64,000 nt of DNA from Afifella sp. IM 167 (GCF_020144925.1 NZ_NSLC01000002.1:310001-374000); one strand, 5' to 3'. Positions 53,051 to 61,011 are shown, counted from the stretch's first letter. Made by a program: numbers and translations. Notes: a model not told the origin generated them from the letters alone.

Positions 53051-53072
53051 CCGGACGCCCCTCGGCGTCCGG
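53051..53072 (+). other. Intercistronic hairpin after the binding-protein gene
   Basis: A perfect 9-bp stem CCGGACGCC/GGCGTCCGG with loop CCTC lies 21 bases past the binding-protein stop, with no T tract. Such hairpins often protect the abundant binding-protein mRNA and lower downstream expression without full termination. Confidence 0.7.
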
Positions 53073-53103
53073 TCATCCCTGGGCCGGAACTGGGTATTGG
53101 AAC

Positions 53104-54405
53104 ATGGCGGACATCACCGCGGACGGCTATTCACCCGCGCGCGACGAAGAGGACGAGGCGCAGGACAAGGCCCTGACGACGGCCGACGGCACGCCCCTCA
53201 AGATATCGCTTCGCCGCTCGCAGGCCCGCCAGCGCCGCCGCGCCTTCTATCTGGTCGCCCCGCTTCTCGCCTTCCTGGTGGTCACCTTCGGCTGGCCCAT
53301 CGCGCAGATGACCTTCCGCTCCATCCACAATCCGGAAGTCGCCAACTACCTGCCTGAAACCTCCGCCGCGATCGCGGACTGGTCGGGCGACGACGTGCCG
53401 GACGAAGAAGTCTTCGCCGCCATGGCGCGCGACATGAAGACGGGCGTGGAAGACCGCACCATCGGCCGCGCGGCCGCCCGCATCAACCGCGAAATCCCCG
53501 GCGCCCGCAGCCTCGTCATGAGCACCGCCCGCGATGTGGAGGAAATGTCGCCGCCCTACAGGGACGCCTTTCTGGCAGAGGACGAGGACTGGGCGGATCT
53601 GGAATTCTGGCGGCTGATCAAGCGCGAAACCCGCATCCTGACGCCCGCCTACTACCTTCTGGCGCTCGACTTCGAATACAACACCCGCGGCGAGATCGTG
53701 GAACGCCCGGAGGTCTACCAGGTCTACCGGCTCCTCTTCTGGCGCACGGCCTGGATGAGCATGGCGATCACCGGCCTGTGCATCCTGCTCGGCTATCCGA
53801 TCGCCCATCTCTTGGCGACCTTGCCCCTGCGCAAGTCCAATCTCCTGATGATCCTGGTCCTTTTGCCTTTCTGGACCTCGCTCCTCGTGCGCACATCGGC
53901 CTGGATCGTGCTTCTCCAGCAGCAGGGGGTGATCAACGACCTTCTCGTCTGGGCCAATATCGTCGGCGACGACGGGCGCGTGCGCATGATCTACAACCAG
54001 ATCGGCACGATCATCGCCATGACGCACATCCTCCTGCCGTTCATGATCCTGCCGCTCTACTCGGTGATGAAGACCATCCCGCCGAGCTACATGCGCGCGG
54101 CACGCTCGCTCGGCGCCACGCAATTCACCGCCTTCACGAAGATCTACATGCCGCTCACCATCCCGGGGCTGGCGGCGGGCGTCCTGCTCGTCTTCATCCT
54201 GGCGATCGGCTACTACATCACGCCGGCCCTCGTCGGCGGCGAGAGCGGCATCTTCATCTCCAACCTGATCGCCCAGAACATGCAGGGCTCGAGCGCGCAG
54301 CTGAAGCTGGCCTCCGCGCTGGCGACCATTCTCCTGGTCGCGGTCCTCGTCTTCTACTGGCTGTTCAACAAGCTGATCGGTGTCGATCGGCTCAAATTCG
54401 GCTGA
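53104..54405 (+). CDS. ABC transporter permease (PotB type) with long periplasmic insert
   Basis: A 433-residue inner-membrane permease. TM1 is near residues 43-65 (FYLVAPLLAFLVVTFGWPIA). Then comes an unusually long, acidic, mostly helical loop of about 140 residues before TM2 (about 215). The remaining helices carry the EAA-loop variant AARSLGATQFTAFTKIYMPLTIPG, which contacts the ATPase. PotB proteins are usually about 275-300 residues, so the loop is the added part. It precedes the second permease by 16 bases. Confidence 0.93.
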   Translation: MADITADGYSPARDEEDEAQDKALTTADGTPLKISLRRSQARQRRRAFYLVAPLLAFLVVTFGWPIAQMTFRSIHNPEVANYLPETSAAIADWSGDDVPDEEVFAAMARDMKTGVEDRTIGRAAARINREIPGARSLVMSTARDVEEMSPPYRDAFLAEDEDWADLEFWRLIKRETRILTPAYYLLALDFEYNTRGEIVERPEVYQVYRLLFWRTAWMSMAITGLCILLGYPIAHLLATLPLRKSNLLMILVLLPFWTSLLVRTSAWIVLLQQQGVINDLLVWANIVGDDGRVRMIYNQIGTIIAMTHILLPFMILPLYSVMKTIPPSYMRAARSLGATQFTAFTKIYMPLTIPGLAAGVLLVFILAIGYYITPALVGGESGIFISNLIAQNMQGSSAQLKLASALATILLVAVLVFYWLFNKLIGVDRLKFG

Positions 54406-54421
54406 CGGGAAGGACATCCTC

Positions 54422-55273
54422 ATGGCACTTCCGACCTATGCCGGAACCGGCGAGCGCGTCTGGTACTACACCTATCGGGTGATCTGCGCGCTCATCTTCC
54501 TGTTCCTGATCGGGCCGATCATCGTGATCGTGCCGCTCTCCTTCAACGCGGAGCCGTACTTCACCTTCACCAAGCAGATGCTGTCGTTCAATCCGCAGGG
54601 TTATTCGCTGCGCTGGTACGAGGCGCTGCTGTCGAGCGAGGAATGGCTGCACTCGATCCGCAATTCCTTCTTCATCGCGACATCCTCGGCGATCGTCTCC
54701 ACCACCCTCGGCACGCTCGCCGCCCTCGGCCTCAGCCGTCGCAACATGCCGTACCGCGCCTTCATCACCGCGGTGCTGATCTCGCCGATGATCGTGCCGC
54801 TGATCATCACCGCGGCGGCGCTCTTCTCCTTCTATGCGCGGCTCAACCTCGCCAACACCTTCTTCTCCATCATCATGGCGCATGTCGTGCTCGGCACGCC
54901 CTTCGTGGTGATCACGGTGACGGCCTCGCTGTCGGGCTTCGACCAGCAGCTGGTGCGCGCCTCGCAGAGCCTGGGGGCGAACCAGGTGACCACCTTCTTC
55001 AAGATCATCCTGCCGCTGCTCCTGCCGGGCGTCATCGCCGGCGCGCTCTTCGCCTTCATCACCTCGCTCGACGAGGTCGTGGTCGTGCTCTTCCTCGCCG
55101 GCCCCGAGCAGACGCCGATGACGGTGCGCATGTTCTCCGGCCTGAGAGAGGAGATAAGTCCGACGATCCTGGCGCTCGCCACGATTCTCGTCGGCATCTC
55201 CATCCTGCTCTTGTCCACGATGGAGCTCCTGCGTCGGAGTTCCGAGCGCCAGCGCGGCATGACGCCCGGCTGA
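54422..55273 (+). CDS. ABC transporter permease (PotC type)
   Basis: A 283-residue inner-membrane permease with six helices and the EAA loop ASQSLGANQVTTFFKIILPLLLPG. TM1 lies near residues 18-40 (YRVICALIFLFLIGPIIVIV). The start is ATG 54422 with GGAAGGAC upstream; the open frame from 54380 would overlap the first permease. It is the last gene of the ABC operon and is followed by a clear terminator. It would form the translocation pore with the PotB-type subunit. Confidence 0.94.
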   Translation: MALPTYAGTGERVWYYTYRVICALIFLFLIGPIIVIVPLSFNAEPYFTFTKQMLSFNPQGYSLRWYEALLSSEEWLHSIRNSFFIATSSAIVSTTLGTLAALGLSRRNMPYRAFITAVLISPMIVPLIITAAALFSFYARLNLANTFFSIIMAHVVLGTPFVVITVTASLSGFDQQLVRASQSLGANQVTTFFKIILPLLLPGVIAGALFAFITSLDEVVVVLFLAGPEQTPMTVRMFSGLREEISPTILALATILVGISILLLSTMELLRRSSERQRGMTPG

Positions 55274-55297
55274 TCGCCCGGCACGCGGATACAAGAA

Positions 55298-55325
55298 CGG
55301 AGGCGCCGTAGCGCCTCCGCCTTTG
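55298..55325 (+). terminator. Terminator of the ABC importer operon
   Basis: A perfect 9-bp stem CGGAGGCGC (55298-55306) and GCGCCTCCG (55311-55319) with a CGTA loop, followed by CCTTTGT, lies 25 bases past the last permease stop. The T tract is short but the stem is strong. Confidence 0.78.
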
Positions 55326-55383
55326 TGCGCGCACCCTCCGGGAATGCCTGCCCGAAGCCCTCCGTCAGAGCCTGGCAACCGCC

Positions 55384-55884
55384 TCAGTGGCCGTTGACGG
55401 TAATCTTCTTGCCCTTCGGCTCGGCCTCGGGCGAGCGCGGAACTTCCACCTTCAGGACGCCCTTGTCGAAGCCGGCCGTGATCTTCTCGGCATCCGGCTC
55501 GAAGGGCAGGGCGAAGCGGCGCATGAAGGTGCCGTAGGAGCGCTCCACCAGGTGGTACTGGCGCTTCTCGTCCTTCTCTTCCTTCTCCGCCCTGTGCTCG
55601 GCCTTCAGCGTCAGCACGCCGTCGGCGAGGTCGAGGTCGATGTCCTTCTCGTCGATCCCCGGCAGCTCGGCCGTGATCTCGATGCCCTTCTCCGTCTCTG
55701 CGACGTTCACTTTCGGCGACAGGAAGCCGCTCGCGCCGGCATAGGTGCCCGGCAGGCTCCAGTCGCGGGTGAAGTCCTCGAAGACGCGATCCATCTCGCG
55801 CCGCATGGCGGTGAAGGGGTCTGTCTCAGCGCCGCGCGCCAGAGCGGTTGGGCGGCCGAACGGGATAAGCGATTTGATATCCAT
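55384..55884 (-). CDS. Small heat shock protein, Hsp20/alpha-crystallin family
   Basis: A 166-residue cytoplasmic chaperone holding unfolded proteins. The alpha-crystallin domain covers about residues 50-155, with ADGVLTLKAEHRAEKEEKDEK and the closing GFDKGVLKVEVPRSPE, and a short C-terminal extension follows. The N-terminus MDIKSLIPFGRPTA is like those of rhizobial HspA/IbpA proteins. It has an RpoH-like promoter 60-70 bases upstream. It is convergent with the ABC operon and unrelated in function to its neighbours. Confidence 0.95.
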   Translation of the reverse strand: MDIKSLIPFGRPTALARGAETDPFTAMRREMDRVFEDFTRDWSLPGTYAGASGFLSPKVNVAETEKGIEITAELPGIDEKDIDLDLADGVLTLKAEHRAEKEEKDEKRQYHLVERSYGTFMRRFALPFEPDAEKITAGFDKGVLKVEVPRSPEAEPKGKKITVNGH

Positions 55885-55953
55885 GGCGTCACCTCTCAGC
55901 TGCTCGTGGCCGACGCCGTGACCTCCGCACCGGCCACATAGGTTCCGGCGAAT

Positions 55954-55982
55954 ATGTGGATATCGCCGGCGCGCCGTTCAAG
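55954..55982 (-). promoter_or_regulatory. RpoH (sigma-32)-type promoter of the hsp20 gene
   Basis: On the minus strand, CTTGAA (55982-55977) and CCACAT (55959-55954) are 17 bases apart, close to the alphaproteobacterial RpoH consensus. The transcript start would be near 55947, leaving a leader of about 63 bases before the ATG at 55884. Heat induction is the expected outcome. Confidence 0.62.
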
Positions 55983-56020
55983 TTGCGCCGCGCCGGCAGC
56001 AGGCGATTTTGCGTCTTTCC

Positions 56021-57463
56021 TCAGCCGAGCTCGCCGAGCGCCAGCGTCTTCGTCTCCAGGAACTCCTCGATGCCGAAGACGCCGCCCTCGCGGCCGATGC
56101 CGGACTGCTTGTAGCCGCCGAAGGGGCTGCCCTTGGCGAGCCCCGTATTGTTGACACGCACCATGCCGGCTCTGAGCTGCCCGCCGACGCGGCGCGCCCG
56201 CTCGGCGTCCGACGTGCTGAGATAGGCGGCGAGCCCGTAGGGCGTGTCGTTGGCAAGGCGGATCGCCTCGTCCTCCTTCTTGAACGGCGTCATGGCGAGC
56301 ACCGGCCCGAAAATCTCCTCGCGCCAGATCTGCATCTCCGGCGTCACGTCGGCAAACACGGTCGGACGGGCATAGTAGCCCCGGTTGAAGCCCTGCGGCC
56401 GGCCAGCGCCGCCGGTGACAAGACGCGCCCCGCCGGCAATCCCGGCCTCGATCAGCTCTTGCACCTTGTCGAACTGCGCCTGCGAGACCAGCGGGCCGAT
56501 ATGCCGGCCTTCCTCGGCCGGATCGCCGACCCTGGTGCCCTCGGCGGTCGCCTTGGCGATGCCGATCGCATCCTCGTAGACGCTCTCCTCCACCAGCATG
56601 CGGGTGGGGGCGTTGCAGGACTGGCCGGTATTTTCCATGCAGTGGCGCACGCCCTTCTTCACGGCGCGCTCCAGCTCCGCATCGGCGAAGATGATGTTCG
56701 GCGACTTGCCGCCGAGCTCCAGCGCCACGCGCTTGACCGTATCGGCCGCCGCCTTGCTGACGGCGATGCCGGCGCGGGTCGAGCCGGTGAACGACATCAG
56801 GTCGATGCCGGGATGGGCGGACATCGCCGAGCCGACGCCGGCTCCGTCGCCGTTGACGAGGTTGAAGACGCCCTTCGGCGCGCCGGCCTCGTGCATCATC
56901 TCGGCGAAGAGCATGGAGGAGAGGGGGGCGATCTCCGACGGCTTCAGGATGACCGTGCAGCCGGCGAGCAGCGCCGGCACCACCTTCAGCGTCACCTGGT
57001 TCATCGGCCAGTTCCACGGTGTGATGAGGCCGCACACGCCGACCGGCTCGCGCAGGATGCGCTCGTTCGGCACGTCCGGGCGGAGCGGGCGGTCGAATTC
57101 GATCTCCTGGACCGCGTCGAGAAAGCCTTCCATGTGCCAGATGCCGGCGCCGACCTGGTCGGAGAGGGCGAACGAGATCGGCGCGCCCATCTCGGTGGTG
57201 ATCGCCTCCGCCATCTCCCCGGCGCGGGCCTTGTAGATTTCCAGAAGCCTCTTGATAAGGCCGACCCGGTGGCCGAGATCGCTCCGCCCCCAGCTCGCAA
57301 AGGCTGCCCTTGCCGCCGCCACCGCCTTGTCGAGGTCCTCCTGGCTGCCGAGCGAGATCGTCGCCGCCGGCATCTCATTGGCCGGATTGATCAGCTCGAA
57401 CGGGCGGGCGACAACGGGAGCGACCCATTCGCCGTCGATGTAGAAATCGGTCTTTGTCAGCAT
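56021..57463 (-). CDS. NAD(P)-dependent aldehyde dehydrogenase
   Basis: A 480-residue class 1/2-type aldehyde dehydrogenase. Catalytic residues are C283 in ENTGQSCNAPTR, E249 in LELGGKSPN and N151 in TPWNWPMNQ. A well-formed GGAGGAA site precedes ATG 57463. The substrate is not fixed by sequence. It lies 7 kb from doeA on the other strand with the importer and hsp20 between, so it could act as the aspartate/succinate semialdehyde dehydrogenase step of ectoine degradation (DoeC role), but the same pattern fits many other aldehydes. Confidence 0.9.
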   Translation of the reverse strand: MLTKTDFYIDGEWVAPVVARPFELINPANEMPAATISLGSQEDLDKAVAAARAAFASWGRSDLGHRVGLIKRLLEIYKARAGEMAEAITTEMGAPISFALSDQVGAGIWHMEGFLDAVQEIEFDRPLRPDVPNERILREPVGVCGLITPWNWPMNQVTLKVVPALLAGCTVILKPSEIAPLSSMLFAEMMHEAGAPKGVFNLVNGDGAGVGSAMSAHPGIDLMSFTGSTRAGIAVSKAAADTVKRVALELGGKSPNIIFADAELERAVKKGVRHCMENTGQSCNAPTRMLVEESVYEDAIGIAKATAEGTRVGDPAEEGRHIGPLVSQAQFDKVQELIEAGIAGGARLVTGGAGRPQGFNRGYYARPTVFADVTPEMQIWREEIFGPVLAMTPFKKEDEAIRLANDTPYGLAAYLSTSDAERARRVGGQLRAGMVRVNNTGLAKGSPFGGYKQSGIGREGGVFGIEEFLETKTLALGELG

Positions 57464-57842
57464 GGGTTCCTCCGATGGAAACGGGGCGCGGCGAGGCGAG
57501 GCCCCGTCTGAAGCAAGCCCTATTCTTCGTCAAGATCGAGGCCTAGATCGGCCCATGACGGAGCAAGCGCGCGCAAACCGGCACGACATGGGTCCCGGCA
57601 GACGTCCGGAAACTGGGGACGATCCGGAAAGGCAGCTTTGGCGCCGCAGAGAGCGATAGCGGAAGTTCCAGGCGGCAAGCCGGCACGTCAGCTCGGCACC
57701 CTGTTATCATCAATTGGAGAGCGAGCTGTCTATCCTGGAAACATTCGTTCTCGCGAGTGGTCGCACGAACATCGCGCCTAGCATTATGGACGAGCTCAAT
57801 CTAATCTTTCGACATCGGGAACGAACCAAAGCGAGTTCGAGA
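57464..57842. other. Left edge of the AT-rich islet, no gene seen
   Basis: About 379 bases between the aldehyde dehydrogenase and the islet. The first half is high GC like the chromosome and the second becomes AT-rich from about 57700. It should hold the aldehyde dehydrogenase promoter. I looked for a copy of the tRNA-Ser 3' end that could mark an attachment site and did not find one. A plus-strand open frame crossing 57714-58067 is treated as a shadow. Confidence 0.45.
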
Positions 57843-58367
57843 TTATCCCTTTCCCTTGATCAAAAAGTCCGCGAGCCTCTGATATTGATCACCGCCCACA
57901 CGTTCCTCCGGAGCAATAGCCGCCTTAATGAAATTGCGGATGTCCTCAATATTGCTTTCGGCGAGAACCACGAGCAGAGCGGCAATCGATTCCTTCCGAG
58001 ATTTTTTTACGACAAATTTCTTACCGGTGAGATCCCCAATATTTCGAACCGCCTCATTAGTTTTTAAAACCTCGCCTGCCTGAATAAGCTTCTCAAACTC
58101 GCGCAAAATACCAAATTTCTCCGGATCACTATTCTCAAGTCTCGAAATCGCTCTAGATTTAGTTTCAGACGAAGATTGCCTAGTCGACGGTATCTCCGAC
58201 CTTTTCGAATCACGAGAGGGGCGTTTCTGCTCGTCTTCAACGTAGTTCAGAAGAATACCTTCTCGACCACTGCCGCGCAGAATCTTGACCGCAAGCCTTA
58301 ATTCAGATTTTGAATATTCTTCTAGGATCAAGGCTATCTTAAGCGCCGCCGCACGCTCTTTTCTCAT
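57843..58367 (-). CDS. Hypothetical protein, partner of the ParA-type ATPase
   Basis: A 174-residue protein I do not recognise. Residues 5-45 are helical (ALILEEYSKSELRLAVKILRGSGREGIL) and could be a small helical DNA- or protein-binding segment. Residues 46-78 are Ser/Arg/Lys-rich and probably disordered, and 79-174 form a second helical domain with EFEKLIQAGEVLKTNEAVRNIG and SRKESIAALLVVLAESNIED. Its ATG overlaps the stop of the ParA gene by four bases, so the two are coupled. Codon use is AT-rich, unlike the surroundings. By position it might be a ParB-like adaptor, but no ParB motif is visible. Confidence 0.7.
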   Translation of the reverse strand: MRKERAAALKIALILEEYSKSELRLAVKILRGSGREGILLNYVEDEQKRPSRDSKRSEIPSTRQSSSETKSRAISRLENSDPEKFGILREFEKLIQAGEVLKTNEAVRNIGDLTGKKFVVKKSRKESIAALLVVLAESNIEDIRNFIKAAIAPEERVGGDQYQRLADFLIKGKG

Positions 58368-59215
58368 AACACACCTACCGACAACAGAAATTTATTTGCT
58401 ACTTCCCCAAATTCACTTTTGACATAGTCTCTAGCATATTCTGTAAGAAATATCGGCTTTCCCGAACGCGAGCCTGCCGGATAAGAATCCGAATGATAGG
58501 CAACATCAGATAATACGGGCCAATCGTACGTATTCGCGAGAGATATTACGTCGCTGCGAGATTTGATTTGCTCAGGTGGCGTGTTACTGCGTCGCATGTC
58601 GTTAAAAATTACGCTCGAGATATCAAGTTGCTGATCCTGATTCATCAACTTGAACTCTTGTAAAGACCTAGCCAAAAGCGGAAAACCGATCGTGGCCAAA
58701 AACTCTGGCTTTACCGGAACGACAACATACCTGCTTGATCGGTAGGCGGCCGTTGTCAATATGGATTCAGTCGGCGCACAATCTATGAGAATAAGATCAT
58801 AATTTTTACTAACGCTCGCCAAAAATTTGGGAAGGAGGTGAGCCTTTTCAGTTGGATTTTTGAGCGTCCACGATAACTCAAGTCTAGATGGTATTAAGTC
58901 AAGAAGACTTCCGTCGCTCCACCTGTGCAGGTGGTGTATTACATTCGCGGGATCTATCGGAGTCGGCGCTCCATTTTCGGTCTTGGGTGAAGAAAACTGT
59001 TCAAAAATATCCATAACCGTCGCGCGTTCGCTACTCAAATACTCCAAATAGCGTTCCGCCCCCATGAAGTACTGACTCAGGTTGGCCTGGGGATCTAAGT
59101 CAACGGCCAGGACTTTGAGATCGGCCTGCCATGCAGAATACCAAGCCAGATTAAAGGTGAGTGTTGTTTTACCAACTCCTCCCTTCATATTGATCATCGA
59201 AACCGAAACCGTCAT
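58364..59215 (-). CDS. ParA-type P-loop ATPase (MinD/ParA family)
   Basis: A 283-residue ATPase. The deviant Walker A is K11-GGVGKT (signature lysine K11, K16), followed by the Walker A' VDLDPQANLSQ and Walker B LILIDCAPTESIL. The C-terminal half has VVVPVKPEFLATIGFPLLAR and a DVAYHSDSYPAG stretch. It lacks an N-terminal HTH, as in small ParA and orphan chromosomal ParA proteins. The start is ATG 59215 with GGGGGGCACG upstream. The DNA is AT-rich (19 G/C of 60 bases at 58381-58440). Coupled to the following small gene. Partition, positioning or defence roles are possible. Confidence 0.88.
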   Translation of the reverse strand: MTVSVSMINMKGGVGKTTLTFNLAWYSAWQADLKVLAVDLDPQANLSQYFMGAERYLEYLSSERATVMDIFEQFSSPKTENGAPTPIDPANVIHHLHRWSDGSLLDLIPSRLELSWTLKNPTEKAHLLPKFLASVSKNYDLILIDCAPTESILTTAAYRSSRYVVVPVKPEFLATIGFPLLARSLQEFKLMNQDQQLDISSVIFNDMRRSNTPPEQIKSRSDVISLANTYDWPVLSDVAYHSDSYPAGSRSGKPIFLTEYARDYVKSEFGEVANKFLLSVGVL

Positions 59216-59515
59216 CGTGCCCCCCGGAAAAAAATGCAGCTTCGTTTGCAGTGCCCTATTCCCAATATTGGAAACCAAACCTTAGGCCGGACCCACCCTG
59301 GCACCTGCGTCGGCAGACTGCAATGCGTGAAATAGCCCATTGGGACAAGCGTTGGGGCAGAAAGCGAAGGTAGCTTTCAAGGACGGTTCCCGATGGCTTT
59401 GACAGGTGTTCTTTCGGCAGCTGTATATCCAAGGCGAAAGCGCCCCTCGAACTCGACAATGATTTCGTGAGCGGCAACTATCGCCTAACCGCAAAGATAT
59501 GGGACGGAGGTGCAT

Positions 59516-59644
59516 ATGAAAAGTCCTGCCCCACCACATCACGCCGAACCTCTGCACGCCGACACTGTGCGGCTGAACTACCGGCATGCCCCGGAAGGCA
59601 ACGGCACCACCGGCCAGATGGGCGTCAAGAACATCGTGTCCTAA
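59516..59644 (+). CDS. Small open frame (42 aa), uncertain
   Basis: A short frame beginning MKSPAPPHHAEPLHADTVRL with GGAGGTGC seven bases before its ATG, among the best ribosome sites in the window. Composition is His/Pro-rich and it ends before tRNA-Ser. No family recognised. It could be a genuine small gene, the end of a decayed gene, or chance. The rest of the 458-base stretch from 59216 to 59673 shows no supported gene, and its GC content is back to chromosomal level after about 59280. Confidence 0.3.
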   Translation: MKSPAPPHHAEPLHADTVRLNYRHAPEGNGTTGQMGVKNIVS

Positions 59645-59673
59645 CTTAGTGTCCGGCGAATCTTCACCCGAGG

Positions 59674-59763
59674 TGGCGGATGGGGTGGGATTCGAACCCA
59701 CGAGACGGTCTCCCGCCTGCCGGTTTTCAAGACCGGTGCCTTCAACCGCTCGGCCACCCATCC
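59674..59763 (-). tRNA. tRNA-Ser (anticodon TGA), CCA encoded
   Basis: On the minus strand the 5' end is GGATGGGTGGCCGAGCGG and the 3' end CCCATCC-G-CCA. The anticodon arm ACCGGT-CTTGAAA-ACCGG gives TGA (serine), and the long variable arm expected for a class II tRNA is present, followed by a paired T arm GTGGG-TTCGAAT-CCCAC. The CCA is encoded. Its 3' end faces the AT-rich islet, the usual side for integrated elements. Confidence 0.96.
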
Positions 59764-59873
59764 ATCGGCGCAAGAGATGGCAGAAGCCGGCCGCGAATTC
59801 CACCCTGTCGGCCGCGCTGCGGCATTCGCGGCGCCCGCCTGCGCCGCCGTCTTCGAATTTCCCAGGGGAAAGC

Positions 59874-60311
59874 CTAGAGCGCGACGCGGCCCGCGGCGTT
59901 GAGAAGCTGTGAAACGAAGGAGAAGTCCTTGCCCGCCGTCGGAGTCGTGCGCGAAACGAAGTCGAACACGCGCCCGTCCTGCAGGCCGTAATTGGCGAGC
60001 TGGGACACCTGCTCGTTCTCGTCGAAATAGACGGCGAGCACGCGCTGGTCGGTGACGCGCGGGTTCAGGAAAGCCACGGGCCGGCTTGCGGTCTGCGAGA
60101 TATAGTAGAATACCTCGCCACCGAAATCGGCGGTGGTGGAGGGCGTCCCGAGCGCGATCAGAACCTGTTCGCGGCTTGCCCCGACGGGGACCTGCTCCAT
60201 CGCCAGCTCGTTGACCACATAGCCGCGGTGCTGGGTTTCCCCGATGCATCCGCCGAGCGGAAGAACGGCAGCGGCGCCAAGAAGGAGAGCGAGAGCGTGT
60301 GTTCTGGTCAT
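59874..60311 (-). CDS. bamE: Outer membrane assembly factor BamE (SmpA/OmlA)
   Basis: A 145-residue lipoprotein. A signal peptide ends in the lipobox LPLGGC with acylated Cys22. The BamE core has GYVVNELAMEQVPVGASREQ, LGTPSTTADFGGEVFYYIS and VLAVYFDENEQVSQLANYGL. BamE stabilises the BAM complex that inserts beta-barrel proteins. The start ATG 60311 matches signal-peptide length. It is divergent from the cytochrome bc1 chaperone gene, a pairing conserved in rhizobia. Confidence 0.93.
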   Translation of the reverse strand: MTRTHALALLLGAAAVLPLGGCIGETQHRGYVVNELAMEQVPVGASREQVLIALGTPSTTADFGGEVFYYISQTASRPVAFLNPRVTDQRVLAVYFDENEQVSQLANYGLQDGRVFDFVSRTTPTAGKDFSFVSQLLNAAGRVAL

Positions 60312-60430
60312 GGTCGTCCCGTTGAAGCCCCGCTTGCTAGCGGGGTGATTGCGGCAATGCAATGGCCTTCGCAAGAGCCTGGCACGGCGGCAGCGCCTTC
60401 GGGAGCGGGGCATTTCCCCCGCAATCTGCG

Positions 60431-61006
60431 ATGAAAGGCTTCTTCGCACGCTTTTCCGCGCCCAGGCAGACGCCGGCCGAAACCCTCTTTGCCGCCGTCG
60501 TGAATGCCTCGCGCCAGCGCGCGCTCTACGAGGAATATGGCGTCGCCGATACCGTCGACGGCCGTTTCGAGATGCTGGCGATGCACCTGTTTGCCTGCGT
60601 CCACAGCCTGACGCGCGGGCCGGACCCCGATCCGGAACTGGCGCGCGACACCGCGGAGGTGTTCGTCCAGGAGATGGACGCGACCTTCCGCGACCTCGGC
60701 GTCAGCGACAAGCGCATTCCGCGGCGCATGAAGGCCATCTTCTCCACCTATGGCGGGCGGCTTGGCGCTTATGGCGCGGCCCTCTCCGGCGAGGGCGAGA
60801 CGCTTGAAGAGGCGATTTCACGCAATATCTTCGAGGCGGAAGCCGATCCCGCTCTGGCGGATCGGCTGGCGGCCTATCTGCGCGGCGTGCTCGCCGCGCT
60901 CGAAGCCGCGCCGGGCGCCGCCTTCAGGCAGGGCAGGCCGCCGTTTCCGGCCCCTGAAACCCTCCTTCCGGCGGGCACTCCGCCAGAAAGCGTGCAGGAA
61001 GAATAA
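60431..61006 (+). CDS. Ubiquinol-cytochrome c chaperone (CBP3/UQCC1 family)
   Basis: A 191-residue protein of the CBP3 family, which helps assembly of the cytochrome b subunit of complex III. Visible motifs are RFEMLAMHLFACVHSLTRG, ELARDTAEVFVQEMDATFRD and the invariant-looking GVSDKRIPRRMKAIFSTYGGR. The start was set at ATG 60431; the frame is open to 60362 but that part is not conserved-like. Followed five bases later by the DUF177 gene, with which it probably forms an operon. Confidence 0.92.
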   Translation: MKGFFARFSAPRQTPAETLFAAVVNASRQRALYEEYGVADTVDGRFEMLAMHLFACVHSLTRGPDPDPELARDTAEVFVQEMDATFRDLGVSDKRIPRRMKAIFSTYGGRLGAYGAALSGEGETLEEAISRNIFEAEADPALADRLAAYLRGVLAALEAAPGAAFRQGRPPFPAPETLLPAGTPPESVQEE

Positions 61007-61011
61007 GCGAC

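Noticed and set aside
57714-58067. A plus-strand 117-codon frame (starts TTG) over the islet
   Set aside because: Most of it is antisense to the 174-residue partner gene, which has better coupling with parA. The front part looks somewhat protein-like, so I note it, but there is no ribosome site.
59256-59477. A minus-strand 73-codon frame between parA and tRNA-Ser
   Set aside because: No ribosome site, no family, and it runs into the parA upstream region.
57464-59673. A direct repeat of the tRNA-Ser 3' end marking an attachment site
   Set aside because: I scanned the left edge of the islet by eye for the tRNA-Ser T-arm and acceptor sequence and found no second copy, so integration is inferred only from position and composition.
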